A stretch of DNA of 64,000 nucleotides from Ectobacillus panaciterrae DSM 19096 (GTDB lineage Bacteria; Bacillota; Bacilli; Bacillales; Bacillaceae_G): assembly GCF_000430785.1 (NCBI RefSeq), contig NZ_AUMR01000003.1:124001-188000 (forward strand), given 5' to 3'. Position 1 is the stretch's first letter. The number at the start of each line of letters is the position of its first letter. Under the pieces are notes generated by a model. That model was not told the DNA's origin, made no database searches, and saw nothing but the letters and a program-made list of their open reading frames with translations. Made by a program: the position numbers and the translations under genes. Below are positions 29,525 through 37,848 of the stretch, piece after piece.

Positions 29525-29548
29525 AGAAAAGTGGACCAGCAATACCGC
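29522..29548 (+). repeat. Short repeat remnant (copy D)
   Basis: AAAGAAAAGTGGACCAGC directly after the ffh stop resembles the unit start of copies A to C (AGAAAAGTGGAGC in copy B). It is too short to be sure. Confidence 0.3.
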
Positions 29549-29597
29549 TTAAAACTAAACTTTGTGAAAAAGATGATGCCCTGTTAAGAATTTATAC

Positions 29598-29627
29598 TTT
29601 ACAAAGGGTTATCACTTTTGCTAATAT
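29598..29627 (+). promoter_or_regulatory. Probable promoter of rpsP
   Basis: -35 TTTACA (29598-29603) and -10 TAATAT (29622-29627) with 18-nt spacing, about 40 nt before the rpsP ATG. Confidence 0.5.
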
Positions 29628-29665
29628 TATTATCTGTGTGAAACAAATTCGGAGGTGCTTTATAA

Positions 29666-29938
29666 ATGGCAGTTAAAATTCGTTTAAAACGTATGGGAGC
29701 TAAAAAATCTCCTTTCTATCGTGTAGTTGTTGCAGATTCTCGTTCTCCTCGTGACGGACGTTTCATTGAAGAGATTGGTTTCTACAATCCAGTAGCTCAA
29801 CCAGCTGAAGTGAAAATCGACGAAGAGCTTGCATTAAAATGGTTACAAAACGGCGCGAAGCCATCTGACACAGTTCGTAACCTGTTCTCTAAGCAAGGTA
29901 TCTTAGAGAAGTTCCACTTATCTAAACAAGGTAAGTAA
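29666..29938 (+). CDS. rpsP: 30S ribosomal protein S16
   Basis: Small-subunit ribosomal protein, 90 residues, starting [19 protein letters not shown], the S16 signature. SD GGAGGTG. It heads the rpsP-khpA-rimM-trmD-rplS group typical of Firmicutes, though terminator-like hairpins separate some members here. Confidence 0.97.
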   Translation: MAVKIRLKRMGAKKSPFYRVVVADSRSPRDGRFIEEIGFYNPVAQPAEVKIDEELALKWLQNGAKPSDTVRNLFSKQGILEKFHLSKQGK

Positions 29939-29945
29939 GCTCGCT

Positions 29946-30173
29946 ATGACAGGGTTAATCGAAACGATTGTAAAAGCCCTTGTGGATCATCCTGAAGATG
30001 TACTGGTTACACAGGATTCCGGTAACGGAGACATCACGTATCGATTGACCGTACATCCTGAGGATGTGGGAAAAGTCATTGGAAAGCAGGGTCGTATCGC
30101 AAAAGCGATTCGGACCGTTGTGTATGCAGCGGGGCATCAGCAAAACGAAAAAGTAACGCTTGAGATTATGTGA
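29946..30173 (+). CDS. khpA: KhpA, KH-domain RNA-binding protein (YlqC)
   Basis: 75-residue single KH domain; VIGKQGRIAKAIRTVV carries the GxxG loop (GKQG). Partners KhpB/Jag in streptococci and binds many RNAs. 7 nt after rpsP; no strong SD, so coupling to rpsP translation is likely. A terminator hairpin overlaps its stop. Confidence 0.93.
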   Translation: MTGLIETIVKALVDHPEDVLVTQDSGNGDITYRLTVHPEDVGKVIGKQGRIAKAIRTVVYAAGHQQNEKVTLEIM

Positions 30174-30212
30174 AAAAAGGGCGAGGACATACAGTTCCTC
30201 TCCCTTTTTTGT
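30173..30212 (+). terminator. Intrinsic terminator after khpA
   Basis: AAAAAAGGGCGAGGA pairs with TCCTCTCCCTTTTTT around an ACATACAG loop, with one bulge. Downstream, CTTCTCTC/GAGAGAAG (30257-30278) forms a second hairpin in the rimM leader. Confidence 0.82.
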
Positions 30213-30317
30213 TAATGAAATAAGGAATGGGAAACCTAAGTTTATAACATTTGTTTTCTTCTCTCAAAAGGGAGAGAAGAGGGTGATGTACATAATAAGT
30301 AACAGGAGTGAGAGTGG

Positions 30318-30833
30318 ATGACAAAATGGTTTAACGTCGGGAAGATTGTCAACACGCATGGAATTAAAGGAGAAATTCGTGTCATTTCCCGTACTGATTT
30401 TCCTGAGAAACGTTATAAGACCGGCAACACATTATATATTTGGAAGGAAAACAGCAAACAGCCGATTGAAGTGAAAATAACGTCTCATCGCACACATAAA
30501 AACTTTGATTTGCTGACATTTGAAGGGTACGGAAACGTGAACGAGGTCGAGCAGTTTAAAGGCTCTTTATTAAAAGTTCCCCAGGAGCAGCTTGACGAGC
30601 TTGAAGAGAATGAGTACTATTACCATGAGATTATCGGGTGTACGGTTGTGTCAGAAGAAGGAGAAGAAATTGGAAAAGTTAAAGAAGTTTTGTCTCCTGG
30701 CGCAAATGATGTGTGGGTTGTGAAGCTTTCAAATGGAAAAGAAGCATATATCCCATATATTGAGCAGGTGGTACTGAAAGTTGATGCGAAAGAACAGCTT
30801 GTAACCATCCATGTAATGGAAGGACTGCTATGA
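30318..30833 (+). CDS. rimM: Ribosome maturation factor RimM
   Basis: 16S rRNA processing factor that binds S19 in 30S assembly. [20 protein letters not shown] at the N-terminus is the RimM signature; a C-terminal PRC-barrel (about 95-171) contains [10 protein letters not shown] and DVWVV. 171 residues. The stop overlaps the trmD start region (ATGATGA). Confidence 0.95.
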   Translation: MTKWFNVGKIVNTHGIKGEIRVISRTDFPEKRYKTGNTLYIWKENSKQPIEVKITSHRTHKNFDLLTFEGYGNVNEVEQFKGSLLKVPQEQLDELEENEYYYHEIIGCTVVSEEGEEIGKVKEVLSPGANDVWVVKLSNGKEAYIPYIEQVVLKVDAKEQLVTIHVMEGLL

Positions 30834-31561
30834 TGAAAATTGATATTTTAACGTTGTTTCCAGAAATGTTTACAGGAGTGATTGGTTCTTCCATCCTAAA
30901 AAAAGCACAGGAAAAGGAAGCGGTATCTATCGAGGTAGTAAACTTTCGCGATTATTCCGCCAGCAAACATAGCAGCGTGGACGATTATCCATACGGAGGA
31001 GGGGCTGGTATGGTGCTGGCACCGCAGCCGATTTTTGATGCGGTGGAGCAGCTGAACGAAGGTGTAAAGCCTCGTGTTATTTTAATGTGTCCGCAGGGAG
31101 AGCAGTTTACACAGCGCAAAGCTGAGGAACTTGCAAAAGAAGAGCATCTCATTTTTGTATGCGGACATTATGAGGGATACGACGAACGCATTCGCGAACA
31201 TCTTGTAACGGATGAAATTTCAATCGGAGATTATGTACTGACGGGCGGAGAGTTGGCGGCAATGGTCGTAACCGACAGTGTAGTCCGCTTATTGCCTGAA
31301 GTGCTCGGAAACGAGGAATCTCATATGAAAGACTCATTCAGCACAGGTCTTTTGGAGCATCCTCATTATACGCGTCCTGCAGAATTTCGCGGCATGAAGG
31401 TTCCCGATGTTCTAATGTCTGGAAATCATCAAAAAATAGATGAATGGCGTCATAAAGAATCGTTGCGTCGTACCTATTTGCGCCGTCCTGATTTATTGAC
31501 GGAACGCTCCATGACCAAGCAGGAGCAGAAATGGATAGACGAGTTTAAGGCAGACAAGTAA
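30833..31561 (+). CDS. trmD: tRNA (guanine-37-N1)-methyltransferase TrmD
   Basis: SPOUT methyltransferase making m1G37 to prevent frameshifting. [13 protein letters not shown] near residue 51 and [15 protein letters not shown] near residue 132 form the trefoil-knot SAM site. Two tandem ATGs (30830, 30833) precede [12 protein letters not shown]; the second gives 8-nt spacing from SD GGAAGGA and matches homologues, so I use it (242 residues). Confidence 0.94.
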   Translation: MKIDILTLFPEMFTGVIGSSILKKAQEKEAVSIEVVNFRDYSASKHSSVDDYPYGGGAGMVLAPQPIFDAVEQLNEGVKPRVILMCPQGEQFTQRKAEELAKEEHLIFVCGHYEGYDERIREHLVTDEISIGDYVLTGGELAAMVVTDSVVRLLPEVLGNEESHMKDSFSTGLLEHPHYTRPAEFRGMKVPDVLMSGNHQKIDEWRHKESLRRTYLRRPDLLTERSMTKQEQKWIDEFKADK

Positions 31562-31639
31562 AAAACCTTAACACTTTTTAATAATCTTGTATGATAGCTA
31601 TTGCAAGCCGTTTTTATATATGCTATTATAACACTTGTG

Positions 31640-31715
31640 ACTTATATAGTCCGTTTAACCACGATGTTCCGCTGCAGCGTAAGACTGGTAAGAGCATCCG
31701 TTTGGAAGGAGAGAA
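31640..31715 (+). ncRNA. Probable L19 leader (ribosomal protein autoregulatory RNA)
   Basis: The 160-nt gap before rplS holds a GC-rich conserved-looking segment: ACGATGTTCCGCTGCAGCG, then AAGACTGGTAAGAGCATCCGT, in which GATG can pair with CATC to close a stem just before the SD. Firmicutes carry an L19 leader family at this position. I recognise the position and the GATGTTCCGCTG / AGAGCATCCG words from memory only; borders are approximate. Confidence 0.55.
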
Positions 31716-31721
31716 TTGCAC

Positions 31722-32066
31722 ATGCAAAACTTAATCGCAGAAATCACGAAAGAACAATTAAGAGCGGATCTTCCTGCTTTCCGTCCTGGTGACACTGTAC
31801 GTGTACACGTTAAGGTAGTAGAGGGAACACGCGAAAGAATCCAGCTATTTGAAGGTGTTGTAATTAAGCGTCGCGGAGGCGGAATCAGCGAAACATTTAT
31901 CGTTCGTAAGATTTCTTACGGTGTAGGCGTTGAGCGTACATTCCCAATCCACACACCGAAAATTGCGAAGCTTGAAGTATTGCGCCGCGGTAAAGTACGT
32001 CGTGCTAAGTTGTACTACTTGCGTAACCTTCGCGGTAAAGCAGCACGTATCAAAGAGATTCGATAA
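31722..32066 (+). CDS. rplS: 50S ribosomal protein L19
   Basis: Large-subunit protein at the 30S-50S interface; 114 residues. [20 protein letters not shown] and [20 protein letters not shown] are family signatures. Start ATG 31722 after SD GGAAGGAGAG; an in-frame upstream codon is inside the SD region. Its transcript ends at a strong terminator. Confidence 0.97.
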   Translation: MQNLIAEITKEQLRADLPAFRPGDTVRVHVKVVEGTRERIQLFEGVVIKRRGGGISETFIVRKISYGVGVERTFPIHTPKIAKLEVLRRGKVRRAKLYYLRNLRGKAARIKEIR

Positions 32067-32075
32067 GATAAGTAC

Positions 32076-32105
32076 GGGAGCTTGTAGTCACAAGCTCCCT
32101 TTTTC
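32076..32105 (+). terminator. Intrinsic terminator after rplS
   Basis: GGGAGCTTGT (32076-32085) pairs perfectly with ACAAGCTCCC (32090-32099), loop AGTC, then T6. Confidence 0.92.
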
Positions 32106-32134
32106 CAATCATACATATGGTGGAGGGAACGTGC

Positions 32135-32689
32135 ATGGCCAAGAAAAGCCAGACATGGGAATGGATAAAAGCAATTGTAATAGCAGTCGGACTTGCAGCG
32201 GTAATTCGTTACTTTTTCTTTGCGCCTATTTTAGTAGACGGTGTATCTATGATGCCGACTCTGCAAGATCGTGACCGTATGATTGTCAGCAAAATCGGAT
32301 ACAGAATCGGCGAACCTCAGAGATTCGACATTATTGTATTCAAGGCAACAGAAGATAAAGATTACATAAAAAGAGTAATCGGTTTGCCCGGAGACCGTAT
32401 TGAATATAAAAATGACGTTCTCTATGTAAATGGAAAGGCATATGAGGAGCCATACTTAAATGACTATAAAAAACAAACAACAGACGGTCCTCTTACATAT
32501 GATTTTAAACTTGAAGAAGTAACAGGGCAGCAGACGGTGCCGAAGGGGCAGCTGTTCGTTTTGGGAGACAATCGCCGATTCAGTAAAGACAGCCGCACCA
32601 TCGGTACAATTTCCATGGGTCAAGTGATTGGAAAAACAAACATAGTGTATTGGCCTCTCTCAGACGCACGTATTATTAAAAAACCGTAA
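32135..32689 (+). CDS. lepB: Type I signal peptidase
   Basis: Membrane serine protease that cleaves secretory signal peptides. One N-terminal membrane helix (AIVIAVGLAAVIRYFFFAPI, about residues 13-32), then the catalytic Ser in DGVSMMPTL near residue 39 and catalytic Lys in YIKRVIGLPGDRI near residue 79; GDNRRFSKDSR is box E. 184 residues, the short Gram-positive Sip type. I take ATG 32135, 5-9 nt after SD GGAGGG, over an upstream GTG that overlaps the SD. Confidence 0.94.
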   Translation: MAKKSQTWEWIKAIVIAVGLAAVIRYFFFAPILVDGVSMMPTLQDRDRMIVSKIGYRIGEPQRFDIIVFKATEDKDYIKRVIGLPGDRIEYKNDVLYVNGKAYEEPYLNDYKKQTTDGPLTYDFKLEEVTGQQTVPKGQLFVLGDNRRFSKDSRTIGTISMGQVIGKTNIVYWPLSDARIIKKP

Positions 32690-32701
32690 GAAGGTGACAG
32701 C

Positions 32702-33559
32702 ATGACTATTCAATGGTTTCCGGGGCATATGGCGAAGGCGAGACGGCAGATTACAGAGAAGCTCAAGTTTATTGATGTTGTAATTGAGCTTGTAGATGCC
32801 CGTCTTCCAGCGTCTTCACGAAACCCGATGATTGATGAAATTGTTGCTCATAAGCCGCGTCTCATTGTTTTAAATAAAGCGGACATGGCAGATGAAGCGA
32901 TGACGAGAAAATGGATTCAGCATTTTGAACAATTAGGCTATAAAGCGATTTCCATCAATGCGCAAGCCGGACAAGGCATGAAGGAAATTGCAGCGGCTGC
33001 AAAAGAGCTTGTAAAGGAAAAGTTCGATAAGCTGGCGGCGAAGGGCGTAAACCCTCGTGCTGTGCGTGCGCTTATCGTCGGCATACCGAATGTAGGAAAA
33101 TCTACGCTCATTAACAAGCTTGCGAAAAAGAACATTGCCAAAACGGGAGACCGTCCAGGTGTCACAACTGCGCAGCAATGGATTAAAGTCGGCAAAGAGC
33201 TCGAATTATTGGACACGCCGGGCGTACTGTGGCCAAAGTTCGAAGACCAGCTTGTCGGACAGCGTCTCGCCGCAACGGGAGCCATTAAAGACGCAATTCT
33301 GAACTTGCAGGATGTTGCAGTATACGCTCTACGCTTTTTATCCGAATATTATCCGGAGCAATTAAAAGAACGGTTTAATCTATCAGATATACCTGAGGAC
33401 ATTGTCGAGCTGTTCGATGCAATTGGAAAACGAAGAGGCTGCTTAATGGGCGGCGGAATGATCGATTATGATAAAACGGCAGAACTTGTATTGAGAGAAC
33501 TGCGCGCCGGCAAAATCGGCCGTTTTACATTTGAAAAACCGGAGCAAAAAGAAGAATAA
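32702..33559 (+). CDS. rbgA: Ribosome biogenesis GTPase RbgA (YlqF)
   Basis: Circularly permuted GTPase needed for a late step of 50S assembly (L6 region). [11 protein letters not shown] at the N-terminus, G4 LNKADM near residue 58, then G1 [12 protein letters not shown] near residue 127 and G3 DTPGV near residue 170; the order shows permutation. A C-terminal ANTAR-like helical domain follows. 285 residues. SD AAGGTGA before ATG. Confidence 0.95.
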   Translation: MTIQWFPGHMAKARRQITEKLKFIDVVIELVDARLPASSRNPMIDEIVAHKPRLIVLNKADMADEAMTRKWIQHFEQLGYKAISINAQAGQGMKEIAAAAKELVKEKFDKLAAKGVNPRAVRALIVGIPNVGKSTLINKLAKKNIAKTGDRPGVTTAQQWIKVGKELELLDTPGVLWPKFEDQLVGQRLAATGAIKDAILNLQDVAVYALRFLSEYYPEQLKERFNLSDIPEDIVELFDAIGKRRGCLMGGGMIDYDKTAELVLRELRAGKIGRFTFEKPEQKEE

Positions 33560-33584
33560 AGGTACGCATTCGCGTGCCTTTTTT
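33558..33584 (+). terminator. Terminator between rbgA and rnhB
   Basis: GGTACGC (33561-33567) pairs with GCGTGCC (33572-33578) with one wobble, loop ATTC, followed by T6. rnhB starts 19 nt later. Confidence 0.8.
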
Positions 33585-33602
33585 ATATGAGGGGGAGACG
33601 GT

Positions 33603-34370
33603 GTGGAAAAACGTACGATACAAGACATTCAGCTTCTGCTTCAGGAAATCGTTTCAGAGCAGGACGAACGGTTTGTCGCGCTGCTGAAGGATGAACGAAA
33701 GGGCGCGCAAAAGGTGATTGGACAATGGCGAAAGAAACGAGAGCAAGAAGCCAAGGAGCGAGCGCAATTTGTGCAAATGTCGCAGTTTGAAGCTGCGCTG
33801 CGTTCACAAGGTGTCCGTTTAATTGCAGGTGTGGATGAGGTGGGAAGAGGACCGCTTGCCGGACCTGTTGTAGCAGCAGCGGTTATATTGCCGGAGGATT
33901 TCTATCTTCCGGGCTTAAACGATTCGAAAAAGCTGAGCGAGGCAAAGCGCGAGCAATTTTATGATTATATCTGTGAACATGCGCTGGCTGTCGGAGTAGG
34001 TGTTGTAAATGCTGAAACCATTGACGAAATTAATATATACCAGGCGACAAAACAAGCGATGCAAACAGCCGTTTCAGGACTTGGTCTCTTGCCTGAACAT
34101 CTGCTGATTGATGCGATGGAGCTGCCTCTTTCTATTGCGCAGACTTCTATCATTAAAGGAGATGCAAAAAGCGTCTCTATTTCAGCTGCTTCTGTTGTAG
34201 CGAAGGTAACGCGTGACCGCATGATGAAGGAACTCGGGGTAAGGCACCCGGCTTATGGATTTGAAAAGCATATGGGATATGGAACAAAAGAGCATTTAGC
34301 TGCTTTGGACAAGTACGGTGTGCTGCCGGAGCATCGAAAATCATTTGCGCCGATTAAAGACATGAAATAA
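33603..34370 (+). CDS. rnhB: Ribonuclease HII
   Basis: Removes ribonucleotides from DNA and RNA of hybrids. [20 protein letters not shown] near residues 75-94 carries the first catalytic Asp-Glu pair of DEDD; DAMELP and SVVAKVTRD contain others. An N-terminal substrate-binding extension of about 70 residues is normal for Bacillus RNase HII. 255 residues with a GTG start at 33603 behind SD GGGGGAGAC. Confidence 0.94.
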   Translation: MEKRTIQDIQLLLQEIVSEQDERFVALLKDERKGAQKVIGQWRKKREQEAKERAQFVQMSQFEAALRSQGVRLIAGVDEVGRGPLAGPVVAAAVILPEDFYLPGLNDSKKLSEAKREQFYDYICEHALAVGVGVVNAETIDEINIYQATKQAMQTAVSGLGLLPEHLLIDAMELPLSIAQTSIIKGDAKSVSISAASVVAKVTRDRMMKELGVRHPAYGFEKHMGYGTKEHLAALDKYGVLPEHRKSFAPIKDMK

Positions 34371-34393
34371 GGGCTGCGTTTGCAGCTCTTTTT
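34371..34393 (+). terminator. Terminator between convergent rnhB and DUF1906 gene
   Basis: GGGCTGC (34371-34377) and GCAGCTC (34382-34388) with loop GTTT, then T5. It lies between two convergent stops and would serve both strands, better on the + strand. Confidence 0.8.
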
Positions 34394-34396
34394 CAC

Positions 34397-35047
34397 TTAC
34401 CATAAAAACGGCAGCAGCTTTGTATTTGCTAAGCACGTATTGACAGAGCACCTTTCTGTATCCTTTCCGTACCGCCATACCCACATATTGCATGGGTGAG
34501 GAGGAGAGGAGGCTTTAAAAGGAGGAACTGTTTTACTGTCAGTCGGTCCGTGAGCAGGCTCGGTCCCCCATAATATACAGTGCTTTTCGACTCTGTCGTT
34601 TTCACGTGCTGCCTGGCAGAATGCATCAGAAAAGCTCCCATATACAGGATTGCTGTATATGCCGCTGCGATAGCCACTTTTATAGAGCGTTTCCACCCAA
34701 GCTTCAACCCAGCGCGCGTCAACAGGATGTGTTTTATCTATGCCTGCAAATAACAAAGTGCCTCTTGGAATCTCAAGCTGTCTCGCCTGAAATATCGCAT
34801 TTGTTGCAGCAATACGGCCTTCGTGATATCCGTTGGCATTGCGAACTACTCCATGAATGGGCAGCAGCCGGATTTTTCTTCTGCGAATCCAGGCAATCTC
34901 TGTTTTGGATAATCCTTCTGCGTGGTTTGCAGAAGCCTTCAAGTATCTGCCCCAAAACTTCGGGTAACCGAAGTGTTTGATGACACACGCAAAAAACTCC
35001 TCCGAGACCGCTTTTTGGGAATGTACACCCCATATGTAATTTGTCAT
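34397..35047 (-). CDS. DUF1906 glycoside hydrolase-like domain protein
   Basis: 216-residue protein resembling the DUF1906 (Rv2525c-like, glycoside hydrolase-like TIM barrel) family. It starts MTNYIWGVHSQKAV; FWGRYLKA, LSKTEIAWIRRRKIRLLPIH, and LFAGIDKTHPVDARWVEAW are the strand-helix blocks of this fold, and GYRSGIYSNP follows. No signal peptide or membrane segment. A near-perfect SD (AAAGGAGGAAC) precedes the ATG. It is reverse to all neighbours and sits in an accessory pocket between rnhB and sucC. Family members often act on or bind cell-wall glycans, but the substrate here is unknown; the assignment is from motif memory. Confidence 0.72.
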   Translation of the reverse strand: MTNYIWGVHSQKAVSEEFFACVIKHFGYPKFWGRYLKASANHAEGLSKTEIAWIRRRKIRLLPIHGVVRNANGYHEGRIAATNAIFQARQLEIPRGTLLFAGIDKTHPVDARWVEAWVETLYKSGYRSGIYSNPVYGSFSDAFCQAARENDRVEKHCILWGTEPAHGPTDSKTVPPFKASSPPHPCNMWVWRYGKDTERCSVNTCLANTKLLPFLW

Positions 35048-35058
35048 GACGTTCCTCC

Positions 35059-35204
35059 TTTATCCCGCATTAATGAGTGCCCCCACTTCGAAACGTAGTG
35101 TATTCAAAGAAGTGTAAGAGGGGGAAGCCGTAAAAGCTCGATTGGTTCAACTAACCATCAGTGAGGGATGAAAGAACCCCCTACTGATGGAAGTTTTACT
35201 TTAT
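35059..35204. mobile_element. bcr1-like non-coding element with TTTAT target duplication
   Basis: A 136-nt structured segment (35064-35199) is flanked by direct TTTAT repeats (35059-35063 and 35200-35204). Inside are two hairpins: CCCCCACTTC (35080-35089) with GAAGT (35109-35113) and GGGGG (35120-35124), and CCATCAGT (35155-35162) with ACTGATGG (35183-35190) plus an inner GGG/CCC pairing. The B. cereus group repeat bcr1 is reported as about 155 bp, strongly folded and flanked by TTTAT duplications, which fits; I cannot confirm by alignment. It lies in the 5' UTR of the DUF1906 gene, whose SD abuts the left TTTAT. Confidence 0.55.
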
Positions 35205-35333
35205 ATCCACTCTATGAATCCACAGCTTGTATGTATGAGTTAAAAAAATACCAGAAGAATTATCTTGATTTTCAGAATTAAAGAAGAGGAAATGCTATTT
35301 TTCTCGAAATATAAAATTATTGTGTCGACAACA

Positions 35334-35410
35334 TACCGACCGGTTAGTAAAGAGGCGGTGTTTAGATGAACTTTTCCTATAGAGAAAAGATTCAAAAGCT
35401 CATCTCATGA
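35334..35410 (+). pseudogene. Remnant of a regulator gene: TetR-type operator plus 14-codon start
   Basis: TACCGACCGGTTAGTA (35334-35349) is an imperfect palindrome of the kind bound by TetR-family repressors. It is followed by an SD-like AGAGGCGG and the ATG at 35366, giving only MNFSYREKIQKLIS before a TGA at 35408. The peptide looks like the first residues of a TetR N-terminus (REKI at the start of helix 1) cut short. Downstream, about 35440-35493, a second frame reads ...QTIAVLNGIAFGGVTAM then stop, reminiscent of an SDR tail. Together these suggest an erased regulator-enzyme pair; this is a low-confidence reading. The remainder of the 650-nt gap is AT-rich with nothing else I can name. 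Confidence 0.35.
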
Positions 35411-35525
35411 TGGGCTGAATGCGATAGACTTTTGTCCAAAGCAGACAATCGCTGTTTTAAACGGCATCGCGTTCGGCGGCGTAACTGCGATGTAAAAAAT
35501 AATATTTAAAAAATGTTTTGACCGC

Positions 35526-35550
35526 CCTTGCGTGATGCAAGGTTTTTGTT
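35526..35550 (+). terminator. Intrinsic terminator before sucC
   Basis: CCTTGC (35526-35531) and GCAAGG (35537-35542), loop GTGAT, followed by TTTTTGTTTT. It would end whatever was transcribed through the remnant region. Confidence 0.85.
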
Positions 35551-35580
35551 TTGAGAGAAAAAGAAAGTTTTTCTAAATTG

Positions 35581-35651
35581 TGAAATATTATCGGAATATT
35601 TTCATTTTTATTACTTTTTTTCTAGACAGGCCATATCGAATTTTATACAAT
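35581..35651 (+). promoter_or_regulatory. sucCD promoter with upstream inverted repeat
   Basis: -35 TAGACA (35623-35628), 17-nt spacer, -10 TACAAT (35646-35651), each 5 of 6 to consensus. About 19 nt upstream, TGAAATATT-ATCGG-AATATTTTCA (35581-35604) is a near-perfect inverted repeat and a candidate operator. Confidence 0.7.
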
Positions 35652-35697
35652 GAAAACGAAAAGTTTTTATTTTTCTTACAACGGGGAGGATGGGACC

Positions 35698-36858
35698 ATG
35701 AATATCCATGAGTATCAAGGAAAAGAAATCCTTAGAAACTATGGTGTAAGCGTTCCGAATGGAAAAGTTGCTTTTACAGTAGAAGAAGCTGTAGAAGCTG
35801 CGAAGGAACTAGGAACAGACGTATGTGTTGTTAAAGCGCAGATTCACGCAGGCGGACGGGGGAAAGCCGGCGGTGTAAAAGTGGCTAAGAACTTAGAAGA
35901 AGTTCGTACATATGCCAAGGAAATTCTAGGGAAAACACTTGTGACTCATCAAACAGGGCCGGAAGGTAAGGAAGTAAAGCGCTTACTTATCGAAGAAGGC
36001 TGCGATATTAAAAAAGAATACTACATCGGTTTAGTATTGGACCGCGCTACCTCTCAAGTTGTACTGATGGCGTCTGAAGAAGGCGGAACAGAAATTGAGG
36101 AAGTAGCAGAAAAAACGCCGGAAAAAATCTTTAAAGAATACATAGATCCTGCAGTAGGTTTGCAAGGCTTCCAAGCGCGTCGCGTGGCATTCAATATCAA
36201 TATCCCGAATGAGCTTGTAAACCAAGCTGTGAAATTCATGATAGGCTTATATCGCGCATTTGTGGAGAAGGATTGCTCCATTGCGGAAATCAACCCGCTT
36301 GTTACAACGGGAGACGGAAAAGTAATGGCATTGGACGCGAAGCTGAACTTCGATTCCAACGCATTATATCGTCATAAAGATATCGTGGCGTACCGCGACC
36401 TTGATGAAGAGGATGTAAAAGAAATCGAAGCATCCAAGTATGACTTGAACTATATTTCTTTAGACGGAAATATCGGCTGCATGGTTAACGGAGCCGGCTT
36501 GGCGATGGCTACAATGGATATCATCAAGCATTACGGCGGCGACCCTGCAAACTTCCTGGATGTTGGGGGCGGCGCCACAGCTGAGAAAGTAACAGAAGCG
36601 TTTAAAATTATTCTTTCCGACCAAAACGTAAAAGGCATTTTTGTTAACATCTTTGGCGGCATCATGAAATGTGACGTAATTGCAAGCGGTGTTGTGGAAG
36701 CAACGAAGCAAGTAGGTCTTGAGCTGCCTCTTGTTGTACGCTTGGAAGGTACGAATGTAGAGCTTGGCAAGAAAATCTTGAACGAATCCGGTTTAAACAT
36801 CACAGCTGCTGAATCTATGGCAGACGGTGCACAAAAAATCGTTTCGCTTGTAGGCTAG
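35698..36858 (+). CDS. sucC: Succinyl-CoA synthetase (ADP-forming), beta subunit
   Basis: TCA cycle enzyme, substrate-level phosphorylation from succinyl-CoA. ATP-grasp domain first ([29 protein letters not shown] near residue 43), then the CoA-ligase domain with [14 protein letters not shown] near residue 320. 386 residues from the ATG at 35698, which has SD GGGGAGG at 35683-35689; an earlier in-frame ATG at 35650 would start within the promoter -10 region and is rejected. sucD follows after 11 nt. Confidence 0.96.
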   Translation: MNIHEYQGKEILRNYGVSVPNGKVAFTVEEAVEAAKELGTDVCVVKAQIHAGGRGKAGGVKVAKNLEEVRTYAKEILGKTLVTHQTGPEGKEVKRLLIEEGCDIKKEYYIGLVLDRATSQVVLMASEEGGTEIEEVAEKTPEKIFKEYIDPAVGLQGFQARRVAFNINIPNELVNQAVKFMIGLYRAFVEKDCSIAEINPLVTTGDGKVMALDAKLNFDSNALYRHKDIVAYRDLDEEDVKEIEASKYDLNYISLDGNIGCMVNGAGLAMATMDIIKHYGGDPANFLDVGGGATAEKVTEAFKIILSDQNVKGIFVNIFGGIMKCDVIASGVVEATKQVGLELPLVVRLEGTNVELGKKILNESGLNITAAESMADGAQKIVSLVG

Positions 36859-36869
36859 GAGGGAAAAAG

Positions 36870-37772
36870 ATGAGCGTATTTATCAATAAAGATACGAAGG
36901 TAATTGTACAGGGGATTACAGGTTCACAAGGACTTTTCCATACAACACAAATGATTGAGTACGGAACGAACATCGTAGGCGGCACAACTCCTGGCAAAGG
37001 CGGCACAGAAGTCGCAGGTGTTCCTGTATTCAATACAGTGGAGCAAGCGGTAAGAGCAACTGGTGCAAATGCATCCGTTATTTACGTTCCGCCTGCATTT
37101 GCAGCTGACGCGATTATGGAAGCTGTAGACGCTGAGTTAGACTTAGTAGTATGTATTACAGAGGGCATTCCTATACTTGATATGGTAAATGTGAAAAAGT
37201 ACATGACTGGCAAAAAAACACGCCTAGTGGGACCGAACTGTCCAGGCGTAATTACGCCGGATGAGTGCAAAATCGGTATCATGCCTGGCTATATTCACAT
37301 GAAAGGCCATGTAGGAATCGTATCCCGCTCTGGTACGTTAACATACGAAGCGGTTCACCAATTAACACAAGCCGGCATTGGACAATCTACAGCTGTAGGA
37401 ATCGGCGGCGACCCTGTAAACGGCACGAACTTCATCGATGTATTGAAAGCATTCAACGAAGATGAAGACACGCATGCGGTTATCATGATCGGCGAAATCG
37501 GCGGAACTGCTGAAGAAGAAGCGGCTGAATGGGTGCGTGCAAACATGAAGAAGCCTGTAGTAGGCTTTATCGGCGGACAAACAGCACCTCCAGGAAAGCG
37601 TATGGGTCATGCCGGCGCGATTATTTCCGGCGGCAAAGGAACTGCTGCGGAAAAAATCAAAACAATGGAAGAATGCGGCATCAAGGTAGCGGAAACTCCT
37701 TCTGTAATGGGAGAAACGTTAATCTCTGTGCTGAAAGAAAAAGGTTTATTCGAAACTTGCAAAGCAAACTAA
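36870..37772 (+). CDS. sucD: Succinyl-CoA synthetase (ADP-forming), alpha subunit
   Basis: CoA-binding and phosphohistidine subunit. [11 protein letters not shown] near residue 13 binds Co[10 protein letters not shown] near residue 124, and the phospho-His is in [16 protein letters not shown] near residue 246. 300 residues. SD AGGAGGG. Ends at a terminator. Confidence 0.96.
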   Translation: MSVFINKDTKVIVQGITGSQGLFHTTQMIEYGTNIVGGTTPGKGGTEVAGVPVFNTVEQAVRATGANASVIYVPPAFAADAIMEAVDAELDLVVCITEGIPILDMVNVKKYMTGKKTRLVGPNCPGVITPDECKIGIMPGYIHMKGHVGIVSRSGTLTYEAVHQLTQAGIGQSTAVGIGGDPVNGTNFIDVLKAFNEDEDTHAVIMIGEIGGTAEEEAAEWVRANMKKPVVGFIGGQTAPPGKRMGHAGAIISGGKGTAAEKIKTMEECGIKVAETPSVMGETLISVLKEKGLFETCKAN

Positions 37773-37778
37773 TTTTAT

Positions 37779-37820
37779 ATAGAAGGGAGGCTTCCTGTAT
37801 AGGAAGTCCCCTTCTATTTT
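37779..37820 (+). terminator. Intrinsic terminator after sucD
   Basis: ATAGAAGGG (37779-37787) pairs with CCCTTCTAT (37809-37817) and inner CTTCC with GGAAG; T-run follows. Confidence 0.85.
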
Positions 37821-37848
37821 GTTTGTTAACACAGGAGGTTAAAAGTTT

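Noticed and set aside
30830-30832. First ATG of the tandem pair as trmD start
   Set aside because: SD spacing is only 5 nt and homologues begin MKIDIL, favouring the second ATG; the difference is one residue.
35064-35199. Guide-RNA-like end of an IS200/IS605 (TnpB) element
   Set aside because: No TnpA or TnpB coding sequence or relic is nearby, and the TTTAT duplications do not fit IS200/IS605, which makes no target duplication.
35264-35281. CodY box resembling AATTTTCWGAAAATT (GATTTTCAGAATTAA)
   Set aside because: About four mismatches in the second half, in an AT-rich gap with no gene to control.
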